DNA of 64,000 bases from an uncultured Colwellia sp. GTDB taxonomy: Bacteria; Pseudomonadota; Gammaproteobacteria; Enterobacterales; Alteromonadaceae. Every line of letters starts with the position of its first letter. Within the stretch, counting starts at the first letter, position 1. Positions 1 through 7,531 of the stretch are shown here, piece after piece. The DNA lies in assembly GCA_913058245.1 (NCBI GenBank), contig CAJXQJ010000010.1:62001-126000 (forward strand), in the 5' to 3' direction. The position numbers were made by a program, and so were the translations under genes. A model generated the notes under the pieces. It had not been told where the DNA came from. It searched no databases and worked only from the letters and a program-made list of their open reading frames with translations.

Positions 1-282
1 TACCCACAAGGGCGAAAAATGAATAGTCGCGAAGGTGAGCGGGTATTTATTCTAAACGGTATACAAACCATGTCAGGTTATCAGTATAACTTAGTGAACG
101 AAATACCTGAAATGGCAAATATTGGTGTCGATATCGCTCGCATTAGTGCTGATGATGACAATGCCTTTAACATGCTTGACCGCTTTGGTAACCAGTTAGT
201 TGACGCGAAAAAGTATCCACTGGATGGTGTAGCAGAGTGCAATGGCTACTGGCACAAAATTGCTGGTATGTCAGTCGCATAA
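1..282 (+). CDS. ubiV: UbiV (YhbV-type U32 peptidase family), C-terminal part
   Basis: This is the last 93 codons of a gene that starts before the window; the frame is open from base 1 (YPQGRKMNSREGER...). UbiV works with UbiU and UbiT in oxygen-independent hydroxylation steps of ubiquinone synthesis and carries a 4Fe-4S cluster. The visible tail (FILNGIQTMSG, then NLVNEIPEMANIGVDIARIS, ending CNGYWHKIAGM) matches what I recall of the UbiV/YhbV C-terminus, including the cysteine just before NGYW. The cluster cysteines other than this one lie outside the window. An internal ATG at 19 is not the start because the homology runs through it. The identification is by family pattern from memory and is fairly secure. 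Confidence 0.8.
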   Translation, partial: YPQGRKMNSREGERVFILNGIQTMSGYQYNLVNEIPEMANIGVDIARISADDDNAFNMLDRFGNQLVDAKKYPLDGVAECNGYWHKIAGMSVA

Positions 283-375
283 TATCGTTGTTCAGCAAAA
301 AGGCTGGCTGCATTATATAAATGCTAGCAAGCTTTAATTGCTGTTGATTTACAAGAGAGAATAAAGGTTATTTAT

Positions 376-1518
376 ATGTATCAGTTAAATGCTGAAGAAT
401 TTAATACAGAGCTTTTTTTACGCGAATATTGGCAGAAAAAGCCGCTGGTGATTCGCCAAGGTTTTAAGAATTTTCAAGACCCTATCAGCGCTGATGAAAT
501 AGCCGGTTTAGCTTGTGAAGAAGAAGTAGAGTCACGCTTAGTTTATAAAAATGGTGAACAATGGCAAGCTGAGTTTGGTCCATTTCAGTCATATGAACAT
601 TTAGGGGATAAAAACTGGTCTTTGGTTGTGCAAGCGCTAGACAATTGGTCAGAAGACGCGGCGAAAATGATTGAACCATTTCGCTTTTTACCTCATTGGC
701 GTTTAGATGACTTAATGGTGAGTTTTGCAACCCCAGGTGGTGGAGTGGGGCCTCATATTGATTGGTATGATGTTTTTATTTGCCAAGGCTCAGGTAAGCG
801 CAACTGGCGTGTTGGCGACAAAGGTCAGCACCGTGAATATGCTGCTCATCCTGCTCTTTTACATGTTGATGCATTTGACGCCATTATTGATGTTGAACTA
901 ATGCCTGGCGATATTTTATATATTCCGCCAGGGTTTCCGCACGACGGTATTACATTAGAAACTAGCTTAAGTTTTTCAGTCGGGTTTCGTACTCATTCGG
1001 CGGTGAGTTTATTAAGTGGCTTTGCGGATCATTTAATTGATAATGAACAAGGTGGGCAACTGATCACCGACCCTGAGCGTCAGTCAACTCAGCACTGTGG
1101 CGCAATTAGCTCGGATGATTTTGCAAAAATTAAACAGCAATTAACCTCACTCACCAGTGATGATGAAATGCTACGTGACTTTATTGGCGCCTTTTACACC
1201 CAAGCAAAGCATGAACTTGACTTGCAAGCTGATGATGAGTTGAGTGCTCATCACGATATTAAACTAGCGATGGCAGAGCATAACTTAATGCGTTTAGGCG
1301 GCGCTAGGGCCTTTTACTTCCCTGAAACCGTTATCAACGGCGTTTGCTATATTGATGGTAAAAAAGTAACTTTTTCTCCAGCTATTGCTGATATTGTCAA
1401 ATTAATGTGTGATCAGGTAGAGATCACACCAGCACAATTAACCCCATGGATGGCTAGTGATGAACTTATTACTTTTCTTGCCGAACAATTGGCGGCAGGT
1501 TACTGGTACTTCTCATAA
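376..1518 (+). CDS. roxA: 50S ribosomal protein L16 arginine hydroxylase (RoxA/YcfD)
   Basis: This is a JmjC-type 2-oxoglutarate/Fe(II) oxygenase that hydroxylates an arginine of ribosomal protein L16. The 380-residue length is close to that of the E. coli enzyme. The iron triad is visible: H127 and D129 in GPHIDWYDVF, and H189 in IPPGFPHDG. The cupin core spans about residues 95-205 and is followed by the helical dimerization and winged-helix C-terminal part. ATG at 376 follows a purine-rich stretch (AGAGAGAATAAAGG). The gene stands between ubiV and rsuA on the same strand and ends before a hairpin at 1573, so it is probably a short transcription unit. Confidence 0.93.
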   Translation: MYQLNAEEFNTELFLREYWQKKPLVIRQGFKNFQDPISADEIAGLACEEEVESRLVYKNGEQWQAEFGPFQSYEHLGDKNWSLVVQALDNWSEDAAKMIEPFRFLPHWRLDDLMVSFATPGGGVGPHIDWYDVFICQGSGKRNWRVGDKGQHREYAAHPALLHVDAFDAIIDVELMPGDILYIPPGFPHDGITLETSLSFSVGFRTHSAVSLLSGFADHLIDNEQGGQLITDPERQSTQHCGAISSDDFAKIKQQLTSLTSDDEMLRDFIGAFYTQAKHELDLQADDELSAHHDIKLAMAEHNLMRLGGARAFYFPETVINGVCYIDGKKVTFSPAIADIVKLMCDQVEITPAQLTPWMASDELITFLAEQLAAGYWYFS

Positions 1519-1572
1519 AGTAAGGTAATGAGTTACTACTGAACTTAGCTGCATTAACCTTGCTAAACGTTT

Positions 1573-1606
1573 AAAAATGGCGATAATAGCGGTCGCCATT
1601 TTTAAT
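1573..1606 (+). terminator. Rho-independent terminator after roxA
   Basis: A perfect 11-bp stem (AAAAATGGCGA at 1573-1583 pairing with TCGCCATTTTT at 1593-1603) with a 9-nt loop. The U tract is part of the descending arm. It separates roxA from rsuA, which starts 24 bases further on. Confidence 0.75.
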
Positions 1607-1629
1607 CTCTCAATAGTGATAACGTCTTT

Positions 1630-2319
1630 ATGCGCCTTGATAAGTTTATTTGTAAAAGCACCGAATTAACCCGTTCAGAAGCTAAAAAAGTGCTGAAAAT
1701 GGGCAAGGTTCAAGTTAATCAAGAAGTAATAAAAGACCCTGCAACACAGGTACATGAAAATAATTCTATTACCATTGAAGGGCAAGAGCTAACAGCCCGT
1801 AGTTCCCGATATATTATTCTGCATAAACCTGTTGATACTATTTGCTCAAACGTTGACGAAATGTACCCGTCGTTATTGCACTTGCTTGATGTTGACCGTA
1901 CATTTGATATGCATATTGCCGGACGCTTAGATGCCGACACAACAGGCTTAGTCTTAATTACCGATGATGGCCGTTGGTCGCATAATATTATTTCTCCAAA
2001 AAAACAGTGCGAGAAAGTGTATCGAGTTTGGCTACGTAATCCGCTAAAAGATGATACTGCAGAAAAGTTTGCTCATGGCGTGCAACTTCAAGGCGAAGAT
2101 AACTTAACGCGACCAGCAAAATTGGAGAAAATTGCTGATAATGAAGTGTTGCTGACCATTACCGAAGGTAAGTATCACCAAGTTAAACGTATGTTTGCGG
2201 CTGTGGGGAATAAAGTGGTTGGCTTGCATCGTGAACAAATAGGGCCAATTAAATTAGCAGATCTAGAACTAGGACGATGGCGCTATTTGACGGAAAGCGA
2301 AGTAGCTGCATTTTTGTAG
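1630..2319 (+). CDS. rsuA: 16S rRNA pseudouridine(516) synthase RsuA
   Basis: This enzyme makes the single pseudouridine of 16S rRNA (U516) during small-subunit assembly. Residues 1-48 form the S4 RNA-binding domain (MRLDKFICKSTELTRSEAKK). The catalytic domain carries the family signature with aspartate 101 in AGRLDADTTGLVL. The sequence SPKKQCEKVYRVWL resembles the matching stretch of E. coli RsuA, and the length (229 residues) fits RsuA rather than the longer RluB, RluE or RluF types. The assignment to RsuA over another small-subunit-type paralogue is likely but not certain. Confidence 0.88.
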   Translation: MRLDKFICKSTELTRSEAKKVLKMGKVQVNQEVIKDPATQVHENNSITIEGQELTARSSRYIILHKPVDTICSNVDEMYPSLLHLLDVDRTFDMHIAGRLDADTTGLVLITDDGRWSHNIISPKKQCEKVYRVWLRNPLKDDTAEKFAHGVQLQGEDNLTRPAKLEKIADNEVLLTITEGKYHQVKRMFAAVGNKVVGLHREQIGPIKLADLELGRWRYLTESEVAAFL

Positions 2320-2683
2320 AACATGGTATCTATAGTAGCTCGATATTCTACAGTTTTTACTTTATGAAAGCTTTTATTTGTTGCTTGTTTAAAGGTAGTA
2401 AGTTTAGTTAAATCTTAGTTATTTTACGGCTTTTACTCACACCTTAGCTTACGTCTTTTATTTGTAATCTTCCGCAAGTTTTTTCATCATTTATTCTTAA
2501 TAACCGATTAACTTTCTGTACTGGGCAAATACTGGATTGAAAAGCGCGAGTTTGCTTGCGTATAGAGATCGGTAAAAGAGGTGAAAGCCAAGATTTAGGC
2601 TAAAATATAAGGTGAATATCGTGAAAAACGGCTTTTATTCTATCTATATTCGCAACGATTATAAAGGATGAAGGAGATACAAC
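2320..2683. other. Gene-free stretch of 364 bases
   Basis: No convincing ORF on either strand. The only structures seen are a short hairpin around 2545-2560 (CGCGAG, TTTG, CTTGCG) and an AT-rich run with a possible -10 element (TAAAAT) shortly before the next gene. It probably holds the promoter and leader of the cysteine-patterned gene at 2684; no known riboswitch fold was recognised. Confidence 0.4.
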
Positions 2684-3142
2684 ATGGCTAGTTGTTTTAA
2701 GGATTGGTTGAATTGTATGAGAGGATGTTCACGACTGCCTGGCACTGCTGATCAAATAGCATGTGCCGCTGATTGTGACCTAGATCTTGCAAGATGTGTA
2801 AGAGATTCACTTTTTATGACCTCATCAGAAGATGCATTAGTTTTAGCGCGAACGATAAGGTCTGGCTTTCCTTTGCCACTTGAGTTTCTAGTAAAGGATG
2901 AGTCAAATGCTGCAGTAGATCCCTGTTTTAGTATCAAAGGTTTAGTCGATAAAGCTTATGAAAGTAAACCATTAAATGAAGTTGCTGACGCCTCGGTTTC
3001 AGCGCTTAAAGGCGTTACTGCCGCAGATGCAAAAGTACTTGCTGAAAGCTTTAATATTAAAACGGTGCGAGACTTTGCTAATCATGAGTTTGTAAAATAT
3101 GCTCGTAGCATAGTTGCTCAGGCCGACGTAGGAGATTGTTAA
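2684..3142 (+). CDS. Orphan protein with symmetric cysteine pattern and C-terminal HhH-like segment
   Basis: I do not recognise the family. The 152-residue protein has no signal peptide. Its first 38 residues hold six cysteines at 4, 11, 15, 27, 31 and 38, giving CX6CX3CX11CX3CX6C, a mirror-symmetric spacing. The inner four form a twin CX3C motif like that of helical-hairpin proteins. Two more cysteines lie at 81 and at the very C-terminus (152). Residues 104-143 (SALKGVTAADAKVLAESF, then IKTVRDFA) look like a helix-hairpin-helix module. The start is well supported: AAGGAG at 2671-2676 lies 7 bases before ATG. The gene is monocistronic, with a long leader and a strong terminator behind it. 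A metal-binding or disulfide-stapled helical hairpin is possible; the function is unknown. Confidence 0.8.
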   Translation: MASCFKDWLNCMRGCSRLPGTADQIACAADCDLDLARCVRDSLFMTSSEDALVLARTIRSGFPLPLEFLVKDESNAAVDPCFSIKGLVDKAYESKPLNEVADASVSALKGVTAADAKVLAESFNIKTVRDFANHEFVKYARSIVAQADVGDC

Positions 3143-3184
3143 CTTAATTCCTGACTTAGCTTTTATTAGCAATTAATTATCAAT

Positions 3185-3225
3185 AAAGCACTAATTTCTT
3201 TTTGAAGTTAGTGCTTTTTATTTGG
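3185..3225 (+). terminator. Strong terminator after the cysteine-patterned gene
   Basis: A 14-bp stem: AAAGCACTAATTTC at 3185-3198 pairs with GAAGTTAGTGCTTT at 3204-3217, with one G-T pair and a T5 loop. It is followed by a T-rich run. It serves the plus-strand gene ending at 3142. Confidence 0.8.
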
Positions 3226-3284
3226 TTTAATTAGTCGTTACTGCCAAGCTTCGTTGTTATAACGTTAACACTTGAAGTATTCAT

Positions 3285-4073
3285 TTATTGCGTAAGATTC
3301 ATTTTATTATGCGCTTCAGTCGCCAATGCTTTAGTATTGGTTAATAATTTTTTATCGCCGATTTTGCCATGACCTGGCACAACAATCTTTACCTGTGGGT
3401 ATTGTTCAATAAGGGTTTGCATTGATATTGGCCATTGTTTAATGTCAGCGTCACCTGTATAACCAAGGGATGTACTTGATAAACTTTTCACAAAGCAGCC
3501 ACCAAATAGTATTTTATGCTCTGGTAACCACACGACAATATTATCCATGGAGTGTCCTGCTCCAGGGTAAAACACTTCAACAGTATCGTTAACCATTAAT
3601 TGCTTCTTTTTAGGGAGGGGCAGTGACAAGCTGTGTTTAGCCACGGTTTTATTACGACTTGCTAATAACTTATTGGTGAACTCACTAGCATAAGTATCAA
3701 TGGATAATTTATTTAGGTAAGAAATTCCACCTGCGCGATCATCATGAAAATGGGTAGATATACTGCTTTTTAATGTGAAGCCTTGGCTGTTAATCCACGT
3801 GACTAATTGTTCTGTATCGGTGTTTGTCCAGGGTGTATCAATAATGTGAGCGTCTTTATCGTTAATGACAACAAGACCAGAAGCCGGCACTAACCCAAAA
3901 CCTTTAACCTCTTTATACGAAACGTGTTGGAATACATTTTCGGCAATTTTTGAAACGGTAAGTTGATGCTTATCCGTTGTTTGGTTTGAACTTTCGGTAT
4001 GTGCGTAGCTATTAAAAACGCTGAATATTGTAATAATAGCTGCAAATAGTAATTTCGAATTTTTTTTATCCAT
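3285..4073 (-). CDS. Subclass B1 metallo-beta-lactamase
   Basis: This is a periplasmic zinc hydrolase of the B1 class, which opens beta-lactam rings. Residues 1-24 form a signal peptide ending NSYA. All six zinc ligands are present: H108, H110 and D112 in STHFHDDRAGG; H174 in PGAGHSMDN; C193 in LFGGCFVKS; H235 in VVPGHG. The Cys ligand separates it from B2/B3 enzymes and from most non-lactamase members of the superfamily. The stretches TYASEFTNKLL, VEVFYPGAGH and VVWLPEHKILFGGCF look like IMP-type enzymes. The gene stands alone, divergent from the small gene at 4309, with no transposase, integron site or insertion sequence nearby, so it is probably a resident chromosomal gene. Substrate range cannot be read from the sequence. 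Confidence 0.9.
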   Translation of the reverse strand: MDKKNSKLLFAAIITIFSVFNSYAHTESSNQTTDKHQLTVSKIAENVFQHVSYKEVKGFGLVPASGLVVINDKDAHIIDTPWTNTDTEQLVTWINSQGFTLKSSISTHFHDDRAGGISYLNKLSIDTYASEFTNKLLASRNKTVAKHSLSLPLPKKKQLMVNDTVEVFYPGAGHSMDNIVVWLPEHKILFGGCFVKSLSSTSLGYTGDADIKQWPISMQTLIEQYPQVKIVVPGHGKIGDKKLLTNTKALATEAHNKMNLTQ

Positions 4074-4308
4074 GTACCAGTTTATATTGAGTTTTTTGAA
4101 GGAATAAACAGCCTATCATTGGCTGTTAGGCTTTGTCGAGAGACATAAGGTTAGCATAAATTATTGGTTACACTTTTCTGAAGTGGCATTTTACTAATAG
4201 TGCGTTGGTTGTAGCGAGGTAACAGTTAAAAAAATTAAACTTTTATTTTTAACTGCCGATTTAATGAACAATTGATAAATGATTTTAGTAATCCAAAAGA
4301 GAATTAAG

Positions 4309-4596
4309 ATGGAAGTGTTCACTGATTTACTGCCGCCAAGTTATACCGCGAAAGCTGAGCCTTCGGCTAAAGATAGCAATAAGCATCAACAGCAGAAAAA
4401 AAGTAAGCAAAAGCAAATAGTTAAGCTGGTCGCAGAGCAAGAGCCAAGTGATATTAATTTGTACGTATTGACGGGGGAAGATCGCCGTACAGGGGATGAT
4501 CGTAGACAAAATCAAATCAATAGAGGTCGATGGTTAGAATCTCGAAGTCGTAGTGACCGTCGAGCAAGCGAATCTACAATTTTTGTTCGAGTTTAA
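4309..4596 (+). CDS. Small basic protein with RRTGDDRR-type motifs
   Basis: No function can be assigned. The 95-residue product is highly charged: a lysine/glutamine-rich low-complexity part (about residues 20-40) is followed by two arginine-aspartate motifs, EDRRTGDDRRQ and SRSRSDRRA. Repeated RR-x-DRR motifs occur in small uncharacterized proteins of marine gammaproteobacteria. I place the start at ATG 4309 because a purine-rich ribosome-binding site (AAGAGAA) lies just before it; an in-frame ATG at 4279 has none. There is no signal peptide or membrane segment. Confidence 0.6.
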   Translation: MEVFTDLLPPSYTAKAEPSAKDSNKHQQQKKSKQKQIVKLVAEQEPSDINLYVLTGEDRRTGDDRRQNQINRGRWLESRSRSDRRASESTIFVRV

Positions 4597-4634
4597 AGAG
4601 TTTATATTGCTATCAGCACAAGAAATTAAGTTAA

Positions 4635-5402
4635 TTACTCGGTGATTACGTCGCCGTAACGTGGCGCAATTTTAGGGACATGTTTATATCTAGCTAAAAT
4701 GTTTGCTATCTCGCCCGAAGTTTTCAAGATATCAATCGCATTATTTATTCGTTTTAATGTTGCCTCTTTCATGCTTGGCGCAAATACACAGTGTATATCG
4801 TTGTTGTTTAAGATAATTACCGAATCTTCTATATCTTTAGTAAAGTAAGACGCCTCAACAGATGCGCTAATAAAGCCAGAAACTTTATTTTTTCTATATT
4901 TTTCAAAGCTTTTATCAGGAGATAAGCTCGTTACTTCTAAGATATTTTTATTCTCAATATGTGCAATTAGTTCTGGGTAGATATAGCCTAATGTAGTGCC
5001 TATTTTTAAATTACTATAATTTGAAAGCTCAGCTATTGAGGTTATGCCTTTTCGATTGATCAAAATGTCAGGGTTTTTATAAAGAACAGGGCTCCAACGT
5101 AACGTTGTAAGTTTGTACCACTTGGGGTTGGCTACACAGTGCATATCAATGATATTTCTGATTAATGATTGTGTAATTCGTTTCCGTGGAATAGGCAAAA
5201 GCTCTAGTTTCACAGCCATTTCATTGGCAATCGCATGAGTTATATCGTAAAGAATGCCACTTGTCGGTCTGCCATTTTCATCAAAAAACAATTGTGGCGC
5301 GACATTCTGTCGATAATAGGACGTACGAAGAGTTTGCTGATTTGCATAGGAAAAATCAGCTATAAATAGAGATAAAATGACTATTACAGTACTTAGCTTC
5401 AT
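4635..5402 (-). CDS. Periplasmic solute-binding protein, family 3 type, without transporter genes
   Basis: The protein begins with a signal peptide (MKLSTVIVILSLFIADFSYA) and has the fold signature of family 3 solute-binding proteins: YRQNVAPQLFFDENGRPTSG near the N-terminus and a KIGTTLGYIYPEL stretch that opens the second lobe. About 255 residues. No permease or ATPase gene is adjacent. Such orphan proteins in Alteromonadales often serve as sensors or scavengers; the ligand is unknown. The gene lies 41 bases downstream of the DUF1244 gene on the same strand and may be read with csiV. A GTG codon one triplet upstream is an alternative start. Confidence 0.75.
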   Translation of the reverse strand: MKLSTVIVILSLFIADFSYANQQTLRTSYYRQNVAPQLFFDENGRPTSGILYDITHAIANEMAVKLELLPIPRKRITQSLIRNIIDMHCVANPKWYKLTTLRWSPVLYKNPDILINRKGITSIAELSNYSNLKIGTTLGYIYPELIAHIENKNILEVTSLSPDKSFEKYRKNKVSGFISASVEASYFTKDIEDSVIILNNNDIHCVFAPSMKEATLKRINNAIDILKTSGEIANILARYKHVPKIAPRYGDVITE

Positions 5403-5443
5403 CACTCGTTAATATCTTGGTACTTCATCAAAAAAACAAAGGG

Positions 5444-5734
5444 TTATTTTTTCGGGTTTAATTCATTAAATTTAGCCATTTGCTCTTCGGTTGCTGGAAG
5501 TTGATGTTTTTCCTTCCATTCAGTATATGGCATGCCATAAACCTGCTCACGAGCCGTATCTATATCTACCTCTACCCCGAGTTTTTCAGCTTCGGCAACC
5601 GTCCATTTAGAAAAACAGTTACGACAAAAGCCTGCTAAATTCATTAACTCAATGTTTTGTACGTCTTTGCGGTTATCTAAATGTGCTAATAAGCGGCGAA
5701 AAACTGCTGCTTGAATTTCAACTTCTTTATCCAT
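5444..5734 (-). CDS. DUF1244 family protein
   Basis: A 96-residue soluble protein with the features I associate with DUF1244: an N-terminal helix followed by NLAGFCRNCFSKW, where the two cysteines and the tryptophan are conserved, then REQVYGMPYTEWKEKHQ. The biochemical role is unknown. It sits 38 bases after csiV on the same strand and 41 bases before the solute-binding protein gene, so the three are likely cotranscribed. Confidence 0.85.
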   Translation of the reverse strand: MDKEVEIQAAVFRRLLAHLDNRKDVQNIELMNLAGFCRNCFSKWTVAEAEKLGVEVDIDTAREQVYGMPYTEWKEKHQLPATEEQMAKFNELNPKK

Positions 5735-5772
5735 AGTGTCCTCTACATTATTGCTGGTTAGGCAACAAAAGT

Positions 5773-7368
5773 TTAATTATTGGTTTCTTCTTTTGGTTTC
5801 TTGTAAGGTCTTATTTGTACAATCATGCCCATATAAGGATGATCAAAATAGTGAACCTCACCACTAATCACTCGACGATTTTGCTTAAAGCGAATGGCTT
5901 TTGCTTGAGTTGGTAGTGCATCACGACTGTTTTGTGAATTGGTGTTATTTATCGCTGGTGAAGCGTCGCTTAATCTTGCGGTCGCAAGTTCAGCCAAGTT
6001 TTTATCAAGGACATTAAAGTCAGCTGTAATAAATAAATAATGCTTTAAATGAACGTTAAATAAGCCATCAATAAACCAGTCTTGCACTGGTGCTATTGGA
6101 GCGATATTTTGCTCAACATTAACATTTGTCTCATCATCAAGTTGTAGGGATAAATCATCACTTTCAATAGTGTTTAGTAAAGTGTCGGTGTCGTCTGTAA
6201 TAGCTGATATTTGCGATACAATATCAGCTATTCTTGTTTGCTTGGCTTGTGCAAGTAAAGCTGCATTTCTCTCTGTGAGTGAATCAGTTTTTGGCTGCTG
6301 CCCGCTAGCGGCGGCTAATGTTTCATTGATAGCAGCCTGTGACATCAATGCATTTTGTTGTGTCTGAAAAGTGGTTAATTGTTTTTCGTAGTCAGCAGCA
6401 AAATTATCACCGGCATATACTTTTACTGGAATTGACTGTTTTTTAGGCCGGGCAACTTGCCGCCAACCCATATGAAGTATTGGACGAAAGTTTTTACTGT
6501 ATCGTAAGTCAGTAATTACATCCCCCAGTTTTAATGACTCTTTACTGAGTAAATGGCTCTTCGTATTGTTTATATCTTCTGCGGCATTAATTGCTAATGG
6601 CATTTTATCGACGGTAAAGCCGTAGTAGTCAAAATCATCATTATCTGATTGTTGCGAAGTAAGTTGCTGCTTATCTATTCGGCACCAGCTTTCAGCTGAT
6701 TTATCTGTTACCTGTTCAACGGTATAAGGAAATTTAAAATGACTAAATTCATTTTCAGCAGCAATGACTAATGCTGCTATTTCTGTGCGTTCTTCAGCTG
6801 AAAGTTCAGAGCTTAACTCTGTTGCAAGTGAGGGCTGTAGATGGTTGTTTTGTAGCTCAACGTTTTGCTGCTCATTGTCTTGTAAGCTATTGTTTTGTGA
6901 ATCAGTTATTGATAATGGTTTTTCTGCTTCTGTAGGCAAAAGCTCAGTGCCATCACTAAAGCTATCCGCAGCGTTATTTAATTCATCAAATGATGTGCTT
7001 GATTGAGCTGTTAATGCTGGTATTTGCGCTATTTCAGCTAATGATTTTTCAGTGAAAAGAGCTGGAAGTTTTGCATTTTGGCTAACTAAGTTTGCAGCGT
7101 AATATGGCGATTCACAACTGGGCAATAACTGTTTTAAGCTAGCAATATCAGGATTTAAGTAGTTAGCAAGCAAGTCTAGGCTACGACGGTATTTTGGTAG
7201 TTCACTGTGCTCAGGAAAACTTTCTTTTAATGCACTTTTATCACCTAATTGGCTAAATAAGATAACTTCTATCTCAAACCATCGGTCTTTATTTTTCTTT
7301 GACGCAGCATTTGCTGATAGTGGTAATACTATTGCGGCGGCACATAATATAAACTGCTTTAATTTCAT
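5773..7368 (-). CDS. csiV: CsiV family peptidoglycan-binding protein
   Basis: The protein has a signal peptide (residues 1-21, ending SANA). The start of the mature chain, DRWFEIEVILFSQLGDKS, is the typical CsiV opening. The C-terminal part, with DWFIDGLFNVHLKHYLFI and then RRVISGEVHYFDHPYMGMIVQI, is the other conserved block. The middle (about residues 110-420) is low-complexity and rich in Q, N, A and S; this makes the protein long (531 residues). CsiV was named for cell-shape integrity in Vibrio, where it binds peptidoglycan. It follows mfd on the same strand after a 163-base gap, an arrangement common in this group. Confidence 0.85.
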   Translation of the reverse strand: MKLKQFILCAAAIVLPLSANAASKKNKDRWFEIEVILFSQLGDKSALKESFPEHSELPKYRRSLDLLANYLNPDIASLKQLLPSCESPYYAANLVSQNAKLPALFTEKSLAEIAQIPALTAQSSTSFDELNNAADSFSDGTELLPTEAEKPLSITDSQNNSLQDNEQQNVELQNNHLQPSLATELSSELSAEERTEIAALVIAAENEFSHFKFPYTVEQVTDKSAESWCRIDKQQLTSQQSDNDDFDYYGFTVDKMPLAINAAEDINNTKSHLLSKESLKLGDVITDLRYSKNFRPILHMGWRQVARPKKQSIPVKVYAGDNFAADYEKQLTTFQTQQNALMSQAAINETLAAASGQQPKTDSLTERNAALLAQAKQTRIADIVSQISAITDDTDTLLNTIESDDLSLQLDDETNVNVEQNIAPIAPVQDWFIDGLFNVHLKHYLFITADFNVLDKNLAELATARLSDASPAINNTNSQNSRDALPTQAKAIRFKQNRRVISGEVHYFDHPYMGMIVQIRPYKKPKEETNN

Positions 7369-7531
7369 TCACTTTCCAGTTATTAATATCCGTTATCGGC
7401 AATAAAAATGACGATATTACATTCGGATAATAGCAAAGGTTGATCAATACTTAAATTATCAATCATTTACCTTGGCGTTTATTTTCTTACACAGCTAGTA
7501 ATTGTCAGTACTGTATCGAACATTGAGTGAG

